The position numbers and the translations under genes are program-made. From Pseudomonas sp. H1h (GTDB lineage: Bacteria > Pseudomonadota > Gammaproteobacteria > Pseudomonadales > Pseudomonadaceae), in NCBI RefSeq assembly GCF_000633255.1, contig NZ_AYMJ01000016.1, positions 1 to 64,000 of the forward strand: 64,000 nt of DNA, read 5' to 3'. This document shows positions 28,752-36,672 of this stretch, one piece after another; position 1 is the first letter of the stretch; each line of letters opens with the position of its first letter. Under the pieces are notes generated by a model, which was given only the letters and a program-made list of their open reading frames with translations, searched no databases and was not told the origin of the DNA.

Positions 28752-28980
28752 CAGGTGATTCGATTCACCACCCGTTTCGGGGACCTTGGTACAGGCAGGC
28801 CGGGGATTCCCCTCTTTACACCGGGCGCTCGACACAACGCGATGCGCCCACCCTTTTGGGATCCTTGGTACAGGCAGGCCGGGGGTTCCCTCTTTACACC
28901 GGACCGACGCTGCAAAGCGAAGTCCACCCCGTTTTGGGAACCCTGGTACAGGCAGGCCGGGGATTCCCGCTTTTATTGCT
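28752..28980 (+). ncRNA. nrsZ: Nitrogen-regulated small RNA NrsZ, three stem-loop modules
   Basis: About 230 bases with a 19-base core TGGTACAGGCAGGCCGGGG repeated exactly three times (starting 28787, 28866 and 28944, 78-79 bases apart). Each core is the loop and 3' arm of a hairpin closed by GGGA.CC / GG.UUCCC: 28779-28812, 28858-28890 and 28936-28968, with compensating changes between copies. TCTTTACACCGG follows modules 1 and 2; module 3 is followed by GCTTTTATT, a plausible terminator. In P. aeruginosa PAO1 the RNA NrsZ lies downstream of ntrC, depends on NtrBC and sigma54, is processed into stem-loop modules, and promotes rhlA expression. Gene order, promoter type and three modules all match. 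Exact ends are inferred. Confidence 0.88.
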
Positions 28981-29413
28981 CGCGGAGATGGATCTCCAGC
29001 CGCCAGCGGTCATCGACCTTGCTGGCGGCCCAGTCACCCTGCAGCGGCCGCGCCGCCAGCACCGTCAGCAACAACCCGCCATCACTCACTCGCGTCCGCC
29101 AGTTCACGTCCTTGCCGTTGAGCTTGAGCTGGCCCTTTTGCGCGCGGCCTTCAGCCTGGAACAGCAGCGCCACGGTGCCGTCGATGATCTCACCGTGCAG
29201 CTTCGGTTCGTTGTTGAACCAGACCACCAGGCCGTCTTGCGTCACTTCGACCTGCTGCAGCACGCTCGGATCCGGCGTGGTCAGGCGACCGATCATCAAC
29301 CCGATCATCAAACCGACTATCGCCAGCGAACCGATCACCCGCGGGAATAGTTTCGAACGCGGGTCCGCTTGCGGCGTAGAATGCGCGTCATCTTTACCTT
29401 CGGAGCCGTGCAT
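28973..29413 (-). CDS. Membrane-anchored hypothetical protein (PA5126 type)
   Basis: A 146-residue protein with a charged N-terminal segment (about 1-25), one membrane helix (about 27-43, VIGSLAIVGLMIGLMIG) and a C-terminal beta-rich part (about 50-146), probably periplasmic: QQVEVTQDGLVVWFNNEPKLHGEIIDGTVALLF. I recognise no named domain. Its start codon overlaps that of divergent trmL (the four bases CATG at 29411-29414), and its 3' end runs over the tail of nrsZ. A later start is possible because no ribosome site is visible before 29413. It lies on the opposite strand to its neighbours ntrC and trmL. Confidence 0.75.
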   Translation of the reverse strand: MHGSEGKDDAHSTPQADPRSKLFPRVIGSLAIVGLMIGLMIGRLTTPDPSVLQQVEVTQDGLVVWFNNEPKLHGEIIDGTVALLFQAEGRAQKGQLKLNGKDVNWRTRVSDGGLLLTVLAARPLQGDWAASKVDDRWRLEIHLREQ

Positions 29414-29867
29414 GTTTCACGTCATCCTTTTTCAACCAGAAATTCCGCCGAACACCGGCAACGTTATCAGGCTGTGCGCCAACAGTGGCTGCCACCTGCA
29501 TTTGATCGAACCACTGGGTTTCGAGATGGACGACAAGCGCTTGCGCCGGGCCGGTCTCGACTACCACGAATATGCCACGCTGCAACGCCATGCCGATCTC
29601 GCCAGTTGCCTGGAAAGCCTGGGCAACCCACGCTTATTCGCCTTTACCACCAAGGGCTCGCGGCCGTTTCACGATGCCGCGTTCGTCCCTGGCGATGCGT
29701 TCATCTTCGGCCCGGAAAGCCGTGGCCTGCCGCCGGAGGTACTGGACGCCCTGCCGGCAGAACAGCGCCTGCGCTTGCCGATGCGTGAAGGCTGCCGCAG
29801 CCTGAACCTGTCCAACACCGTGGCGGTGGCCGTGTACGAAGCGTGGCGGCAGAACGACTTCAAATAA
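29412..29867 (+). CDS. trmL: tRNA (cytidine/uridine-2'-O)-methyltransferase TrmL
   Basis: SPOUT-class enzyme that methylates the 2'-O of the wobble base (34) of tRNA-Leu isoacceptors. It has 151 residues, the length of minimal TrmL. Motifs: NTGNVIRLCANSGCHLHLIEPLGF (about 14-37), GPESRGLPPEVL (about 98-109) and SLNLSNTVAVAVYEAWRQ (about 129-146), where the last two form the knotted SAM site. Ribosome site CGGAG stands 9 bases ahead of ATG 29412. Its start codon overlaps that of the divergent gene on the other strand. Confidence 0.94.
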   Translation: MFHVILFQPEIPPNTGNVIRLCANSGCHLHLIEPLGFEMDDKRLRRAGLDYHEYATLQRHADLASCLESLGNPRLFAFTTKGSRPFHDAAFVPGDAFIFGPESRGLPPEVLDALPAEQRLRLPMREGCRSLNLSNTVAVAVYEAWRQNDFK

Positions 29868-29880
29868 CGCCGCATAACAA

Positions 29881-29974
29881 ATGTGGGAGCGGGCTTGCTC
29901 GCGAAGGCGGCGTATCAGATGACATTGATGTCGCCTGACACACCGCCTTCGCGAGCAAGCCCGCTCCCACATTG
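29881..29974. repeat. REPIN (paired REP palindromes)
   Basis: Near-perfect inverted REP pair with spacer of about 45 bases, between convergent trmL and secB. Confidence 0.93.
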
Positions 29975-29998
29975 GACTTGCGTCAACGCTCAGATCAT

Positions 29999-30484
29999 TT
30001 ATTGAACGGTCGGCGTCTCGCCAGCAGCCTGCATGCGCTGCAGCTCTTGCGCGTACAGGGCGTCGAAGTTCACCGGTGCCAGCATCAGGGCCGGGAACGA
30101 ACCACGGGTCACCAGGCTGTCCAGGGTTTCGCGAGCGTACGGGAACAGGATGTTCGGGCAGAACGCCCCCAGAGTGTGGCTCATCGAAGCCGCGTCCAGG
30201 TTCTTGATCAGGAAGATACCGGCCTGTTGCACTTCAGCGATGAAGGCCACTTCGTCGCCGTTTTTCACGGTAACGGACAGGGTCAGCACGACTTCGTAGA
30301 AATCGCCTTCCAGTTCTTTCTGGCGTGTGTTCAGATCCAGACCGACGGTCGGGTCCCACTGCTGGCGGAAGATCGCCGGGCTTTTCGGGGCTTCGAAGGA
30401 CAGGTCGCGAACGTAGATGCGCTGCAAGGAGAATTGCGGTGCGGTTTCTTCTTCGCTGGCTGCAGTGTTCTGTTGGTCAGTCAT
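29999..30484 (-). CDS. secB: Protein-export chaperone SecB
   Basis: Cytosolic tetrameric chaperone that keeps precursors unfolded and delivers them to SecA. It has 161 residues. Family blocks: [19 protein letters not shown] (about 18-36), [30 protein letters not shown] (about 45-74), and [40 protein letters not shown] (about 109-148). It is the first gene of a minus-strand set reading secB before nothing else; grxC and the rhodanese lie upstream on the same strand, and the usual pseudomonad order rhodanese-grxC-secB is kept, probably as one operon. Confidence 0.97.
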   Translation of the reverse strand: MTDQQNTAASEEETAPQFSLQRIYVRDLSFEAPKSPAIFRQQWDPTVGLDLNTRQKELEGDFYEVVLTLSVTVKNGDEVAFIAEVQQAGIFLIKNLDAASMSHTLGAFCPNILFPYARETLDSLVTRGSFPALMLAPVNFDALYAQELQRMQAAGETPTVQ

Positions 30485-30541
30485 CTCAGATCCTTTCTGA
30501 TCTTGGGTCTTTTAGGGATTGCTGTACGTGGGTGCAGCCGT

Positions 30542-30796
30542 TCAGGCCTTGAGCAGCGCGTCGAGCTTGCCGGCGCGCTCCAGGGCATACAAATCATCAC
30601 AACCGCCAATGTGCTGGCTGCCGATCCAGATCTGCGGCACGGACGTGCGCCCGGCTTTCTGGGTCATTTCGGCGCGCACCTGCGGCTTGCCATCGACCTT
30701 GATCTCTTTGAAGGCCACGCCTTTGTTCTCGAGCAGGTATTTGGCTCGCGAGCAGTAAGGGCAGTAATCGCTGGAGTAGACGATAACTTCGCTCAT
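30542..30796 (-). CDS. grxC: Glutaredoxin 3
   Basis: Small (84 residues) thiol-disulfide oxidoreductase using glutathione. Active site YCPYC at about residues 11-15 (SSDYCPYCSRAKYLLENKG), the cis-proline block TSVPQIWIG (about 50-58) and the glutathione-contact stretch HIGGCDDLYALERAGKLDALL (about 62-82) are all present. It is one base pair from the rhodanese gene upstream and 57 bases ahead of secB. Assignment is firm. Confidence 0.96.
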   Translation of the reverse strand: MSEVIVYSSDYCPYCSRAKYLLENKGVAFKEIKVDGKPQVRAEMTQKAGRTSVPQIWIGSQHIGGCDDLYALERAGKLDALLKA

Positions 30797-30797
30797 A

Positions 30798-31211
30798 TCA
30801 CTTCACCAGTGGCAGGTTGTCGCCTTTCCAGCTGGAGATCCCGCCGGACAGCTTGGCGGCGGTGAAGCCGGATTTCATCAGTTCGCGGGCGTGGGTGCCG
30901 GCGGTCTGGCCCAGGGCATCGACCAGAATGATGGTCTTGGCCTTGTGCTTTTCCAGTTCGCCGATGCGCGCAGCCAGTTTGTCCTGGGGAATGTTCACCG
31001 CGCCAACGATGTGGCCGGCAGCGAAATCCTTCGTTGGACGGATGTCCACCACCACGCCTGCTTCTTTGTTGACCAGTGCGGTCAGCTCGCCGGTGCTCAG
31101 GCTTTTACCGCCGCCCTGCATCGTGTGGGCAAGCAACAGAGCCAGCAGTACGACGAAGATACCGACAAGAATGTAGTGGTTAGTGGCAAATTCAATCAGG
31201 TGAGCAACCAT
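30798..31211 (-). CDS. Membrane-anchored rhodanese-like protein (YibN type)
   Basis: A 137-residue protein with one N-terminal membrane helix (about 10-28, HYILVGIFVVLLALLLAHT) and a rhodanese fold (about 35-137). The usual active loop CxxxxR is replaced: the segment is LVDALGQTAGTHARELMKSGF, with no catalytic cysteine where sulfurtransferases have one, so it may be catalytically inactive. VVVDIRPTKDFAAGHIVGAVNIP is the other conserved block. ATG 31211 gives the family start; the longer frame to 31262 is less likely. It heads the rhodanese-grxC-secB set. Confidence 0.9.
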   Translation of the reverse strand: MVAHLIEFATNHYILVGIFVVLLALLLAHTMQGGGKSLSTGELTALVNKEAGVVVDIRPTKDFAAGHIVGAVNIPQDKLAARIGELEKHKAKTIILVDALGQTAGTHARELMKSGFTAAKLSGGISSWKGDNLPLVK

Positions 31212-31364
31212 CGAAGGAGGTTCCAGGGCGTTAAAATGTCGGCCAGTATACACAGCAGCCATGGTGGGCCAAACCCCGTCCGGCGGTGACGCCGCAGGAA
31301 CTTCGCATTAAACTGCCACTCCCTTTTCCATCGCCCTCTTCTTTATTAGCCACGAGTGGATTCC

Positions 31365-32894
31365 ATGACTACCACGCCTAAACCTTTGGTCCTGATGATT
31401 CTCGACGGCTTCGGTCACAGTGACAGCCACGAATCCAATGCCGTGTATGCGGCGAACAAGCCCGTACTCGATCGCCTGTGGGCCAGCGTGCCGAACGGCT
31501 TGATCTCGGGCAGCGGCATGGACGTCGGCCTGCCGGACGGCCAGATGGGCAACTCCGAAGTCGGCCACATGAACCTTGGCGCCGGTCGCGTGGTGTATCA
31601 GGACTTCACTCGCGTGACCAAAGCGATCCGCGACGGCGAGTTCTTCGAGAACCCGACCATATGCGCCGCTGTGGATAAAGCCGTGGCTGCCGGCAAAGCG
31701 GTACATTTCATGGGCCTGCTGTCGGATGGCGGCGTGCACAGCCACCAGGATCACCTGATCGCCATGGCCGAACTGGCGTTCAAGCGCGGCGCCGAAAAAA
31801 TCTACCTGCACGCCTTCCTTGACGGCCGCGACACCCCGCCGAAAAGCGCCACTTCGTCGATCGAACTGCTCGACGCGACCTTCCAGGCACTCGGCAAGGG
31901 CCGCATCGCCAGCATCGTCGGCCGCTACTACGCGATGGACCGTGACAACCGCTGGGACCGCGTATCCCAGGCCTACAACCTGATCGTCGACGGCAACGCC
32001 GAGTTCAACGCCGCGACTGCGCAGGAAGGCCTCGACGCCGCCTACGCCCGTGGCGAGAGCGACGAATTCGTCAAAGCCACCACCATCGGCGAGCCGGTCA
32101 AGGTTGAAGACGGCGACGCCGTGGTGTTCATGAACTTCCGCGCCGACCGCGCCCGCGAGCTGACCCGCGCGTTCGTCGAAGACGGTTTCAAGGAGTTCGA
32201 GCGTGCGCGCCAGCCAAAACTGGCCGGTTTCGTCATGCTGACCCAATACGCCGCCAGCATCCCGGCGCCATCGGCCTTCGCCGCCGGCAGCCTGGAAAAC
32301 GTGCTCGGCGACTACCTGGCGAAGAACGGCAAGACTCAGCTGCGCATTGCTGAAACCGAGAAGTACGCCCACGTGACCTTCTTCTTCTCCGGCGGCCGTG
32401 AAGAACCGTTCCCGGGCGAAGAGCGCATCCTGATCCCATCGCCAAAAGTCGCCACCTACGACCTGCAACCGGAAATGAGCGCACCGCAAGTCACCGACCG
32501 CATCGTCGATGCCATCGAAAACCAGCGCTACGACGTGATCGTGGTCAACTACGCCAACGGCGACATGGTCGGCCACAGCGGCGTGTTCGACGCTGCGGTG
32601 AAGGCCGTGGAATGCCTGGACACCTGCGTCGGGCGCATCGTCGAGGCCCTGGAAAAGGTCGGCGGCGAAGCGCTCATCACCGCTGACCACGGCAACGTCG
32701 AGCAAATGTCCGACGCCTCCACCGGCCAGGCTCACACCGCGCACACCACCGAGCCGGTGCCGTTCATTTATGTCGGCAAGCGTGACCTCAAGGTCCGTGA
32801 AGGCGGCGTACTGGCGGACGTGGCTCCGACCATGCTGATGCTGCTGGGCCTGGAAAAACCGGCAGAAATGACTGGCACCTCGATTCTGGTGTAA
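31365..32894 (+). CDS. gpmI: 2,3-bisphosphoglycerate-independent phosphoglycerate mutase
   Basis: Manganese-dependent glycolytic/gluconeogenic enzyme that interconverts 3- and 2-phosphoglycerate. It has 509 residues from ATG 31365 (a GTG at 31356 is in frame but less likely). Alkaline-phosphatase-type motifs: [20 protein letters not shown] (about 10-29), the catalytic Ser in [14 protein letters not shown] (about 62-75), HQDHLIAM (about 126), [15 protein letters not shown] (about 190-204), [12 protein letters not shown] and [11 protein letters not shown]. It starts the block gpmI-envC-ctpA-deacetylase seen in other pseudomonads. Confidence 0.97.
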   Translation: MTTTPKPLVLMILDGFGHSDSHESNAVYAANKPVLDRLWASVPNGLISGSGMDVGLPDGQMGNSEVGHMNLGAGRVVYQDFTRVTKAIRDGEFFENPTICAAVDKAVAAGKAVHFMGLLSDGGVHSHQDHLIAMAELAFKRGAEKIYLHAFLDGRDTPPKSATSSIELLDATFQALGKGRIASIVGRYYAMDRDNRWDRVSQAYNLIVDGNAEFNAATAQEGLDAAYARGESDEFVKATTIGEPVKVEDGDAVVFMNFRADRARELTRAFVEDGFKEFERARQPKLAGFVMLTQYAASIPAPSAFAAGSLENVLGDYLAKNGKTQLRIAETEKYAHVTFFFSGGREEPFPGEERILIPSPKVATYDLQPEMSAPQVTDRIVDAIENQRYDVIVVNYANGDMVGHSGVFDAAVKAVECLDTCVGRIVEALEKVGGEALITADHGNVEQMSDASTGQAHTAHTTEPVPFIYVGKRDLKVREGGVLADVAPTMLMLLGLEKPAEMTGTSILV

Positions 32895-32923
32895 CCCCCG
32901 AATCGCCAAATCACCGCAAAACC

Positions 32924-33015
32924 CTGTGGGAGCGGGCGTGCTCGCGAAGGCGGAGTATCAGCAACGTTGATGTTGACTGACCCCCCGCATTCGCGAGCAA
33001 GCCCGCTCCCACATT
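32924..33015. repeat. REPIN (paired REP palindromes)
   Basis: Inverted REP pair with spacer of about 45 bases, between gpmI and the EnvC-like gene, which read in the same direction. Confidence 0.92.
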
Positions 33016-33138
33016 GGTTTTGCGCTATTTTTATTACCGAATCTGCTCCAGTTATCACACAAGCCCAATTGGGCGTTTTTTTTGCAGCGTCGGGCGGGCA
33101 TACTAGGCCCGTCCCTTACCCTGGTGCCGCCCGCCTCT

Positions 33139-34425
33139 ATGCTCCGCGTCCTGATCGCCCTCGCTCTGACCTGCCTGCTCCAACCGGCCTTCGCTGACGA
33201 GCGCGCGCAAACCCAACAGCAGTTGGATGCCACGCGTCAGGACATTGCCGAGCTGAAAAAGCTGCTGGGCAAGCTGCAGGAAGAAAAGTCCGGCGTGCAG
33301 AAAGAGCTCAAGGGCACTGAAACCGAGATGGGCAAGCTCGAGAAGCAGGTCGATGCCCTGCAAAAAGAGCTGAAGAAAAGCGAATCCGAGCTACAGCGGC
33401 TCGATGCAGAGAAAAAAAAACTCCAGAGCGCGCGCACTGAACAACAGCGACTGATCGCCATCCAGGCCCGCGCGGCCTACCAGAACGGCCGTCAGGAATA
33501 CCTCAAGCTGCTGCTCAACCAGCAGAATCCCGAGAAATTCGCCCGCACCCTCACCTATTACGATTACCTGAGCCAGGCCCGCCTGGAGCAGTTGAAGAAC
33601 TTCAACGAGACCCTGCGCCAACTGGCCAATGTCGAAAAAGACATCGCCATGCAGCAAGCACAATTGCTGGTGCAGAAAAGCAGCCTCGACACCCAGCGCG
33701 ACGAGTTGGAAAAAGTCCGCAAGGAGCGCCAGCAGGTCCTCGCCAAGCTCAACGATGACGTGAAAGCCCGCGACCAGAAACTGGCCGCCCGCGAGCAGGA
33801 TCAGGCAGACCTGTCTAAAGTCCTTAAAACCATTGAAGAAACCCTGGCCCGCCAGGCCCGTGAGGCAGAAGAAGCGCGGCAGAAAGCGCTGATCGCCCAG
33901 CAGGAAGCGGAAAAAAAGCGCTTGCGTGAGGCGCAGGCTGATACCAGCGACGCCCCACGAAAACCGGTCAAGTCAACGCCAGGCGCGCTGGTGTCCAGCA
34001 GCGGCGAGACCTTTGGTGGCCCTTTTGCTGCAACCCGGGGAAAACTTCCGTGGCCGGTTGATGGTCGACTGCTGGCACGCTTCGGCGAAAGCCGTGGCGA
34101 CGATGCCCGCACCAAGTGGGATGGCGTGATGATCAGCGCCGCCGCCGGCAGCCAGGTGCATGCCGTACACGGCGGGCGTGTGGTGTTCGCCGACTGGTTG
34201 CGCGGTGCCGGGCTGCTGGTGATCCTCGATCACGGCAATGGTTATCTGAGTCTTTACGGTCACAACCAGACGCTGCTCAAGTCGGCCGGTGACGTAGTAA
34301 AAGCCGGTGAGTCGATTTCCACTGTGGGTAACAGTGGCGGTCAGGACACACCAGCGCTGTATTTCGCAATTCGTCAGCAGGGTCACCCGAGTGATCCGGC
34401 GCAATGGTGTCACGCGCAAGGATAA
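33139..34425 (+). CDS. EnvC-like murein hydrolase activator (degenerate LytM/M23)
   Basis: Periplasmic factor that in E. coli EnvC activates the amidases AmiA/AmiB at the division site. It has 428 residues: signal peptide MLRVLIALALTCLLQPAFAD, a long coiled coil (about 22-275, heptad-rich with many Lys, Glu and Gln), a linker and a C-terminal LytM domain (about 310-428: KWDGVMISAAAGSQVHAVHGG, LLVILDHGNGYLSLYGHN, GQDTPALYFAIRQQGHPSDPAQW). The zinc ligands of active peptidases are missing: the first His/Asp pair is absent and the closing HxH is LYFAI, as in EnvC. It is followed by ctpA at 31 bases. The start was chosen as ATG 33139 because it gives the signal peptide. Confidence 0.93.
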   Translation: MLRVLIALALTCLLQPAFADERAQTQQQLDATRQDIAELKKLLGKLQEEKSGVQKELKGTETEMGKLEKQVDALQKELKKSESELQRLDAEKKKLQSARTEQQRLIAIQARAAYQNGRQEYLKLLLNQQNPEKFARTLTYYDYLSQARLEQLKNFNETLRQLANVEKDIAMQQAQLLVQKSSLDTQRDELEKVRKERQQVLAKLNDDVKARDQKLAAREQDQADLSKVLKTIEETLARQAREAEEARQKALIAQQEAEKKRLREAQADTSDAPRKPVKSTPGALVSSSGETFGGPFAATRGKLPWPVDGRLLARFGESRGDDARTKWDGVMISAAAGSQVHAVHGGRVVFADWLRGAGLLVILDHGNGYLSLYGHNQTLLKSAGDVVKAGESISTVGNSGGQDTPALYFAIRQQGHPSDPAQWCHAQG

Positions 34426-34456
34426 GCGCGTCGCCTAATTCAGGAGTTCGTTCGAC

Positions 34457-35776
34457 ATGCTGCATTTGTCCCGCCTTACCTCGCTGGCCCTGACGATCGC
34501 CCTGGTGATCGGCGCGCCTCTGGCGTTCGCTGCTCAACCGGCCCCGGCTGTCGCTCCGGCAGGCACTGCCGCGACCGCCAAGGCACCGCTGCCGCTGGAA
34601 GAGTTGCGCACCTTTGCCGAGGTGATGGATCGGATCAAGGCCGCCTATGTCGAGCCGGTGGACGACAAGACCCTGCTGGAAAACGCAATCAAGGGCATGC
34701 TCAGCAACCTCGACCCGCACTCTGCGTACCTGGGCCCTGAAGACTTCACCGAGCTGCAGGAAAGCACCAGCGGCGAATTCGGCGGCCTGGGCATTGAAGT
34801 CGGTTCCGAAGACGGCTTCATCAAAGTCGTGTCGCCGATCGACGACACGCCTGCATCGAAGGCGGGCATCCAGGCCGGTGACTTCATCGTCAAGATCAAC
34901 GGCCAACCGACTCGTGGCCAGACCATGACCGAAGCCGTGGACAAGATGCGCGGCAAGATCGGCCAGAAAATCACCCTGACCCTGGTCCGTGACGGCGGAA
35001 CGCCGTTCGACGTGACCCTGGCTCGCGCCGTGATTCAAGTGAAGAGCGTCAAGGCACAGCTGCTGGAATCGGGCTATGGCTACATCCGCATCACCCAGTT
35101 CCAGGTCAAGACCGGCGAAGAAGTCTCCAAGGCCCTGGCCAAGCTGCGCAAGGACAACGGCAAGAAACTCAACGGCATCATTCTCGACCTGCGCAACAAC
35201 CCGGGCGGGGTGCTGCAAGCGGCGGTGGAAGTGGTCGACCACTTCATCAAGAAAGGCCTGATCGTCTACACCAAAGGCCGGATCGCCAACTCCGAGCTGC
35301 GCTTCTCTGCCACCGGCAAGGACGAAAGCGAAGCGGTGCCGATGGTCGTGCTGATCAACGGTGGCAGCGCCTCGGCTTCGGAAATCGTCGCCGGCGCCCT
35401 GCAGGATCAGAAACGCGCCGTGGTCATGGGCACCACCAGTTTCGGCAAAGGCTCGGTGCAAACCGTGCTGCCGCTGAACAACGACCGCGCGCTGAAGATC
35501 ACCACGGCGCTGTATTTCACGCCCAATGGCCGCTCGATCCAGGCCCAGGGCATCGTCCCGGACATCGAAGTGCGCAAGGCCAAGATCACCAACGAGGCGG
35601 ACGGCGACTACTTCAAGGAAGCCGATCTGCAAGGTCACCTCGGCAACGGCAACGGCGGCGCGGACAAGCCGTCCGGTTCCGGCGCCAAGGCCAAGGCCAT
35701 GCCGCAGGATGACGATTACCAACTGGCCCAGGCCCTGAGCCTGCTCAAAGGCCTGAGCATCACCTCCGGCCGTTGA
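34457..35776 (+). CDS. Carboxy-terminal processing protease, S41 family (CtpA type)
   Basis: Periplasmic serine protease of the tail-specific type, which in pseudomonads cuts murein hydrolases and other envelope proteins. It has 439 residues with a signal peptide (MLHLSRLTSLALTIALVIGAPLAFAAQ). An N-terminal helical segment and a PDZ domain (about 95-175, GLGIEVGSEDGFIKVVSPIDDTPASKAGIQAGDFIVKING) precede the protease core: GYGYIRITQF, LRNNPGGVLQAAVEV, nucleophile Ser in NGGSASASEIVAGAL (about 300) and Lys in TTSFGKGSVQ (about 325). The C-terminal tail (about 395-425) is Gly/Lys-rich and low-complexity. Following the EnvC-like gene it fits a cell-wall hydrolase control unit. Confidence 0.94.
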   Translation: MLHLSRLTSLALTIALVIGAPLAFAAQPAPAVAPAGTAATAKAPLPLEELRTFAEVMDRIKAAYVEPVDDKTLLENAIKGMLSNLDPHSAYLGPEDFTELQESTSGEFGGLGIEVGSEDGFIKVVSPIDDTPASKAGIQAGDFIVKINGQPTRGQTMTEAVDKMRGKIGQKITLTLVRDGGTPFDVTLARAVIQVKSVKAQLLESGYGYIRITQFQVKTGEEVSKALAKLRKDNGKKLNGIILDLRNNPGGVLQAAVEVVDHFIKKGLIVYTKGRIANSELRFSATGKDESEAVPMVVLINGGSASASEIVAGALQDQKRAVVMGTTSFGKGSVQTVLPLNNDRALKITTALYFTPNGRSIQAQGIVPDIEVRKAKITNEADGDYFKEADLQGHLGNGNGGADKPSGSGAKAKAMPQDDDYQLAQALSLLKGLSITSGR

Positions 35777-35778
35777 GG

Positions 35779-36555
35779 ATGCCTTTGCGTTGGCTCTTCG
35801 TCCTGCTGTGCTGTCTGGCGGGTGCTGCTCATGCAGAACCCGCCGGCTCAACGCCGCACAAAGCCTACCTGACACTGATCATCGATGACCTGGGGCAGAA
35901 CCTGCCCCGGGATCGCCGCGTGCTGGCCCTGCCCGGCCCGGTGACGACGGCGATCATGCCCGACACCCCGCACGCCACCGAATTCGCCCGCGAGGCTCAT
36001 CGTGCCGGCAAGATCGTAATCCTGCACATGCCCATGGACCCGGCCACTGGCCCGTACGCCTGGCACCCCGACCTGCCCCTCGATGAGCTGGAAAAACGCC
36101 TCGATGCGGCGTTCAAAAGAGTCCCCTACACCGCCGGCATCAATAACCACATGGGCAGCCGCATGACCGCGCAACCGGTGGCGATGGCCTGGCTGATGGG
36201 CGAGTTGCAGCGCCGTCACAAATTCTTCGTCGACAGCCGCACCAGCGCACAAACCGTCGCCGCGCAGCAGGCCCAGAAGATCGATCTGGCGAGCGTCTCG
36301 CGGGACGTCTTCCTCGATGACGAGCGCACTGAAGCGGCAATCTACACCCAGTTGCAGACGGCAATCAGCCTGGCGCGCAAGCAAGGTTCGGCAGTGATGA
36401 TAGGCCACCCGTACCCGCAGACGCTGGCCGTGCTGGAGCGCGAACTGCCGAAGCTCAAGGCTCAGGGTATCGAGTGGATCGACATCAAGCAGATGATCAG
36501 CGTGCGCAGCAATCGCGCCATGGCTGGCCATGGAAAAGACGGTGTATATCGGTAA
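35779..36555 (+). CDS. Divergent polysaccharide deacetylase family protein (YibQ type)
   Basis: A 258-residue exported protein of the divergent polysaccharide deacetylase family (DUF610). Signal peptide MPLRWLFVLLCCLAGAAHA, then YLTLIIDDLGQNLPRDRRVLALPGPVTTAIMPDTPH (about 33-68), KIVILHMPMDPAT (about 80-92), NNHMGSRMT (about 122) and KFFVDSRTSAQ (about 152). Its real substrate is unproven. The ATG at 35779 follows the ctpA stop by two bases, so it is cotranscribed with envC-like and ctpA genes in the same order as in other pseudomonads. Confidence 0.9.
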   Translation: MPLRWLFVLLCCLAGAAHAEPAGSTPHKAYLTLIIDDLGQNLPRDRRVLALPGPVTTAIMPDTPHATEFAREAHRAGKIVILHMPMDPATGPYAWHPDLPLDELEKRLDAAFKRVPYTAGINNHMGSRMTAQPVAMAWLMGELQRRHKFFVDSRTSAQTVAAQQAQKIDLASVSRDVFLDDERTEAAIYTQLQTAISLARKQGSAVMIGHPYPQTLAVLERELPKLKAQGIEWIDIKQMISVRSNRAMAGHGKDGVYR

Positions 36556-36672
36556 TACCGTGTCACGACATTGATTACATAGTTACCGCCAGAAGCCTGA
36601 CACACATCCGGATAGTAAGACCTGCAACGGGTCGCGACTCCCATGAGTCACCTTTCACTATCAGGACTGACG

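Noticed and set aside
28779..28968. Repeats in nrsZ taken as a CRISPR array
   Set aside because: Only three units, 78-79 bases apart, with similar not unique spacers; the repeats fold into hairpins behind a sigma54 promoter. REPIN pairs were rejected as CRISPR for the same reason of structure and number.
28752..28980. Identification of the RNA as CrcZ rather than NrsZ
   Set aside because: CrcZ carries several AACAACAA-type Hfq/Crc motifs and lies behind cbrB; none of these motifs is present here and the neighbours are ntrC and trmL.
28755..29867. A 370-codon frame covering nrsZ and trmL
   Set aside because: The first 219 codons translate the sRNA repeats (GTGRPGIP-like strings) and antisense of the hypothetical gene; the real protein begins at 29412.
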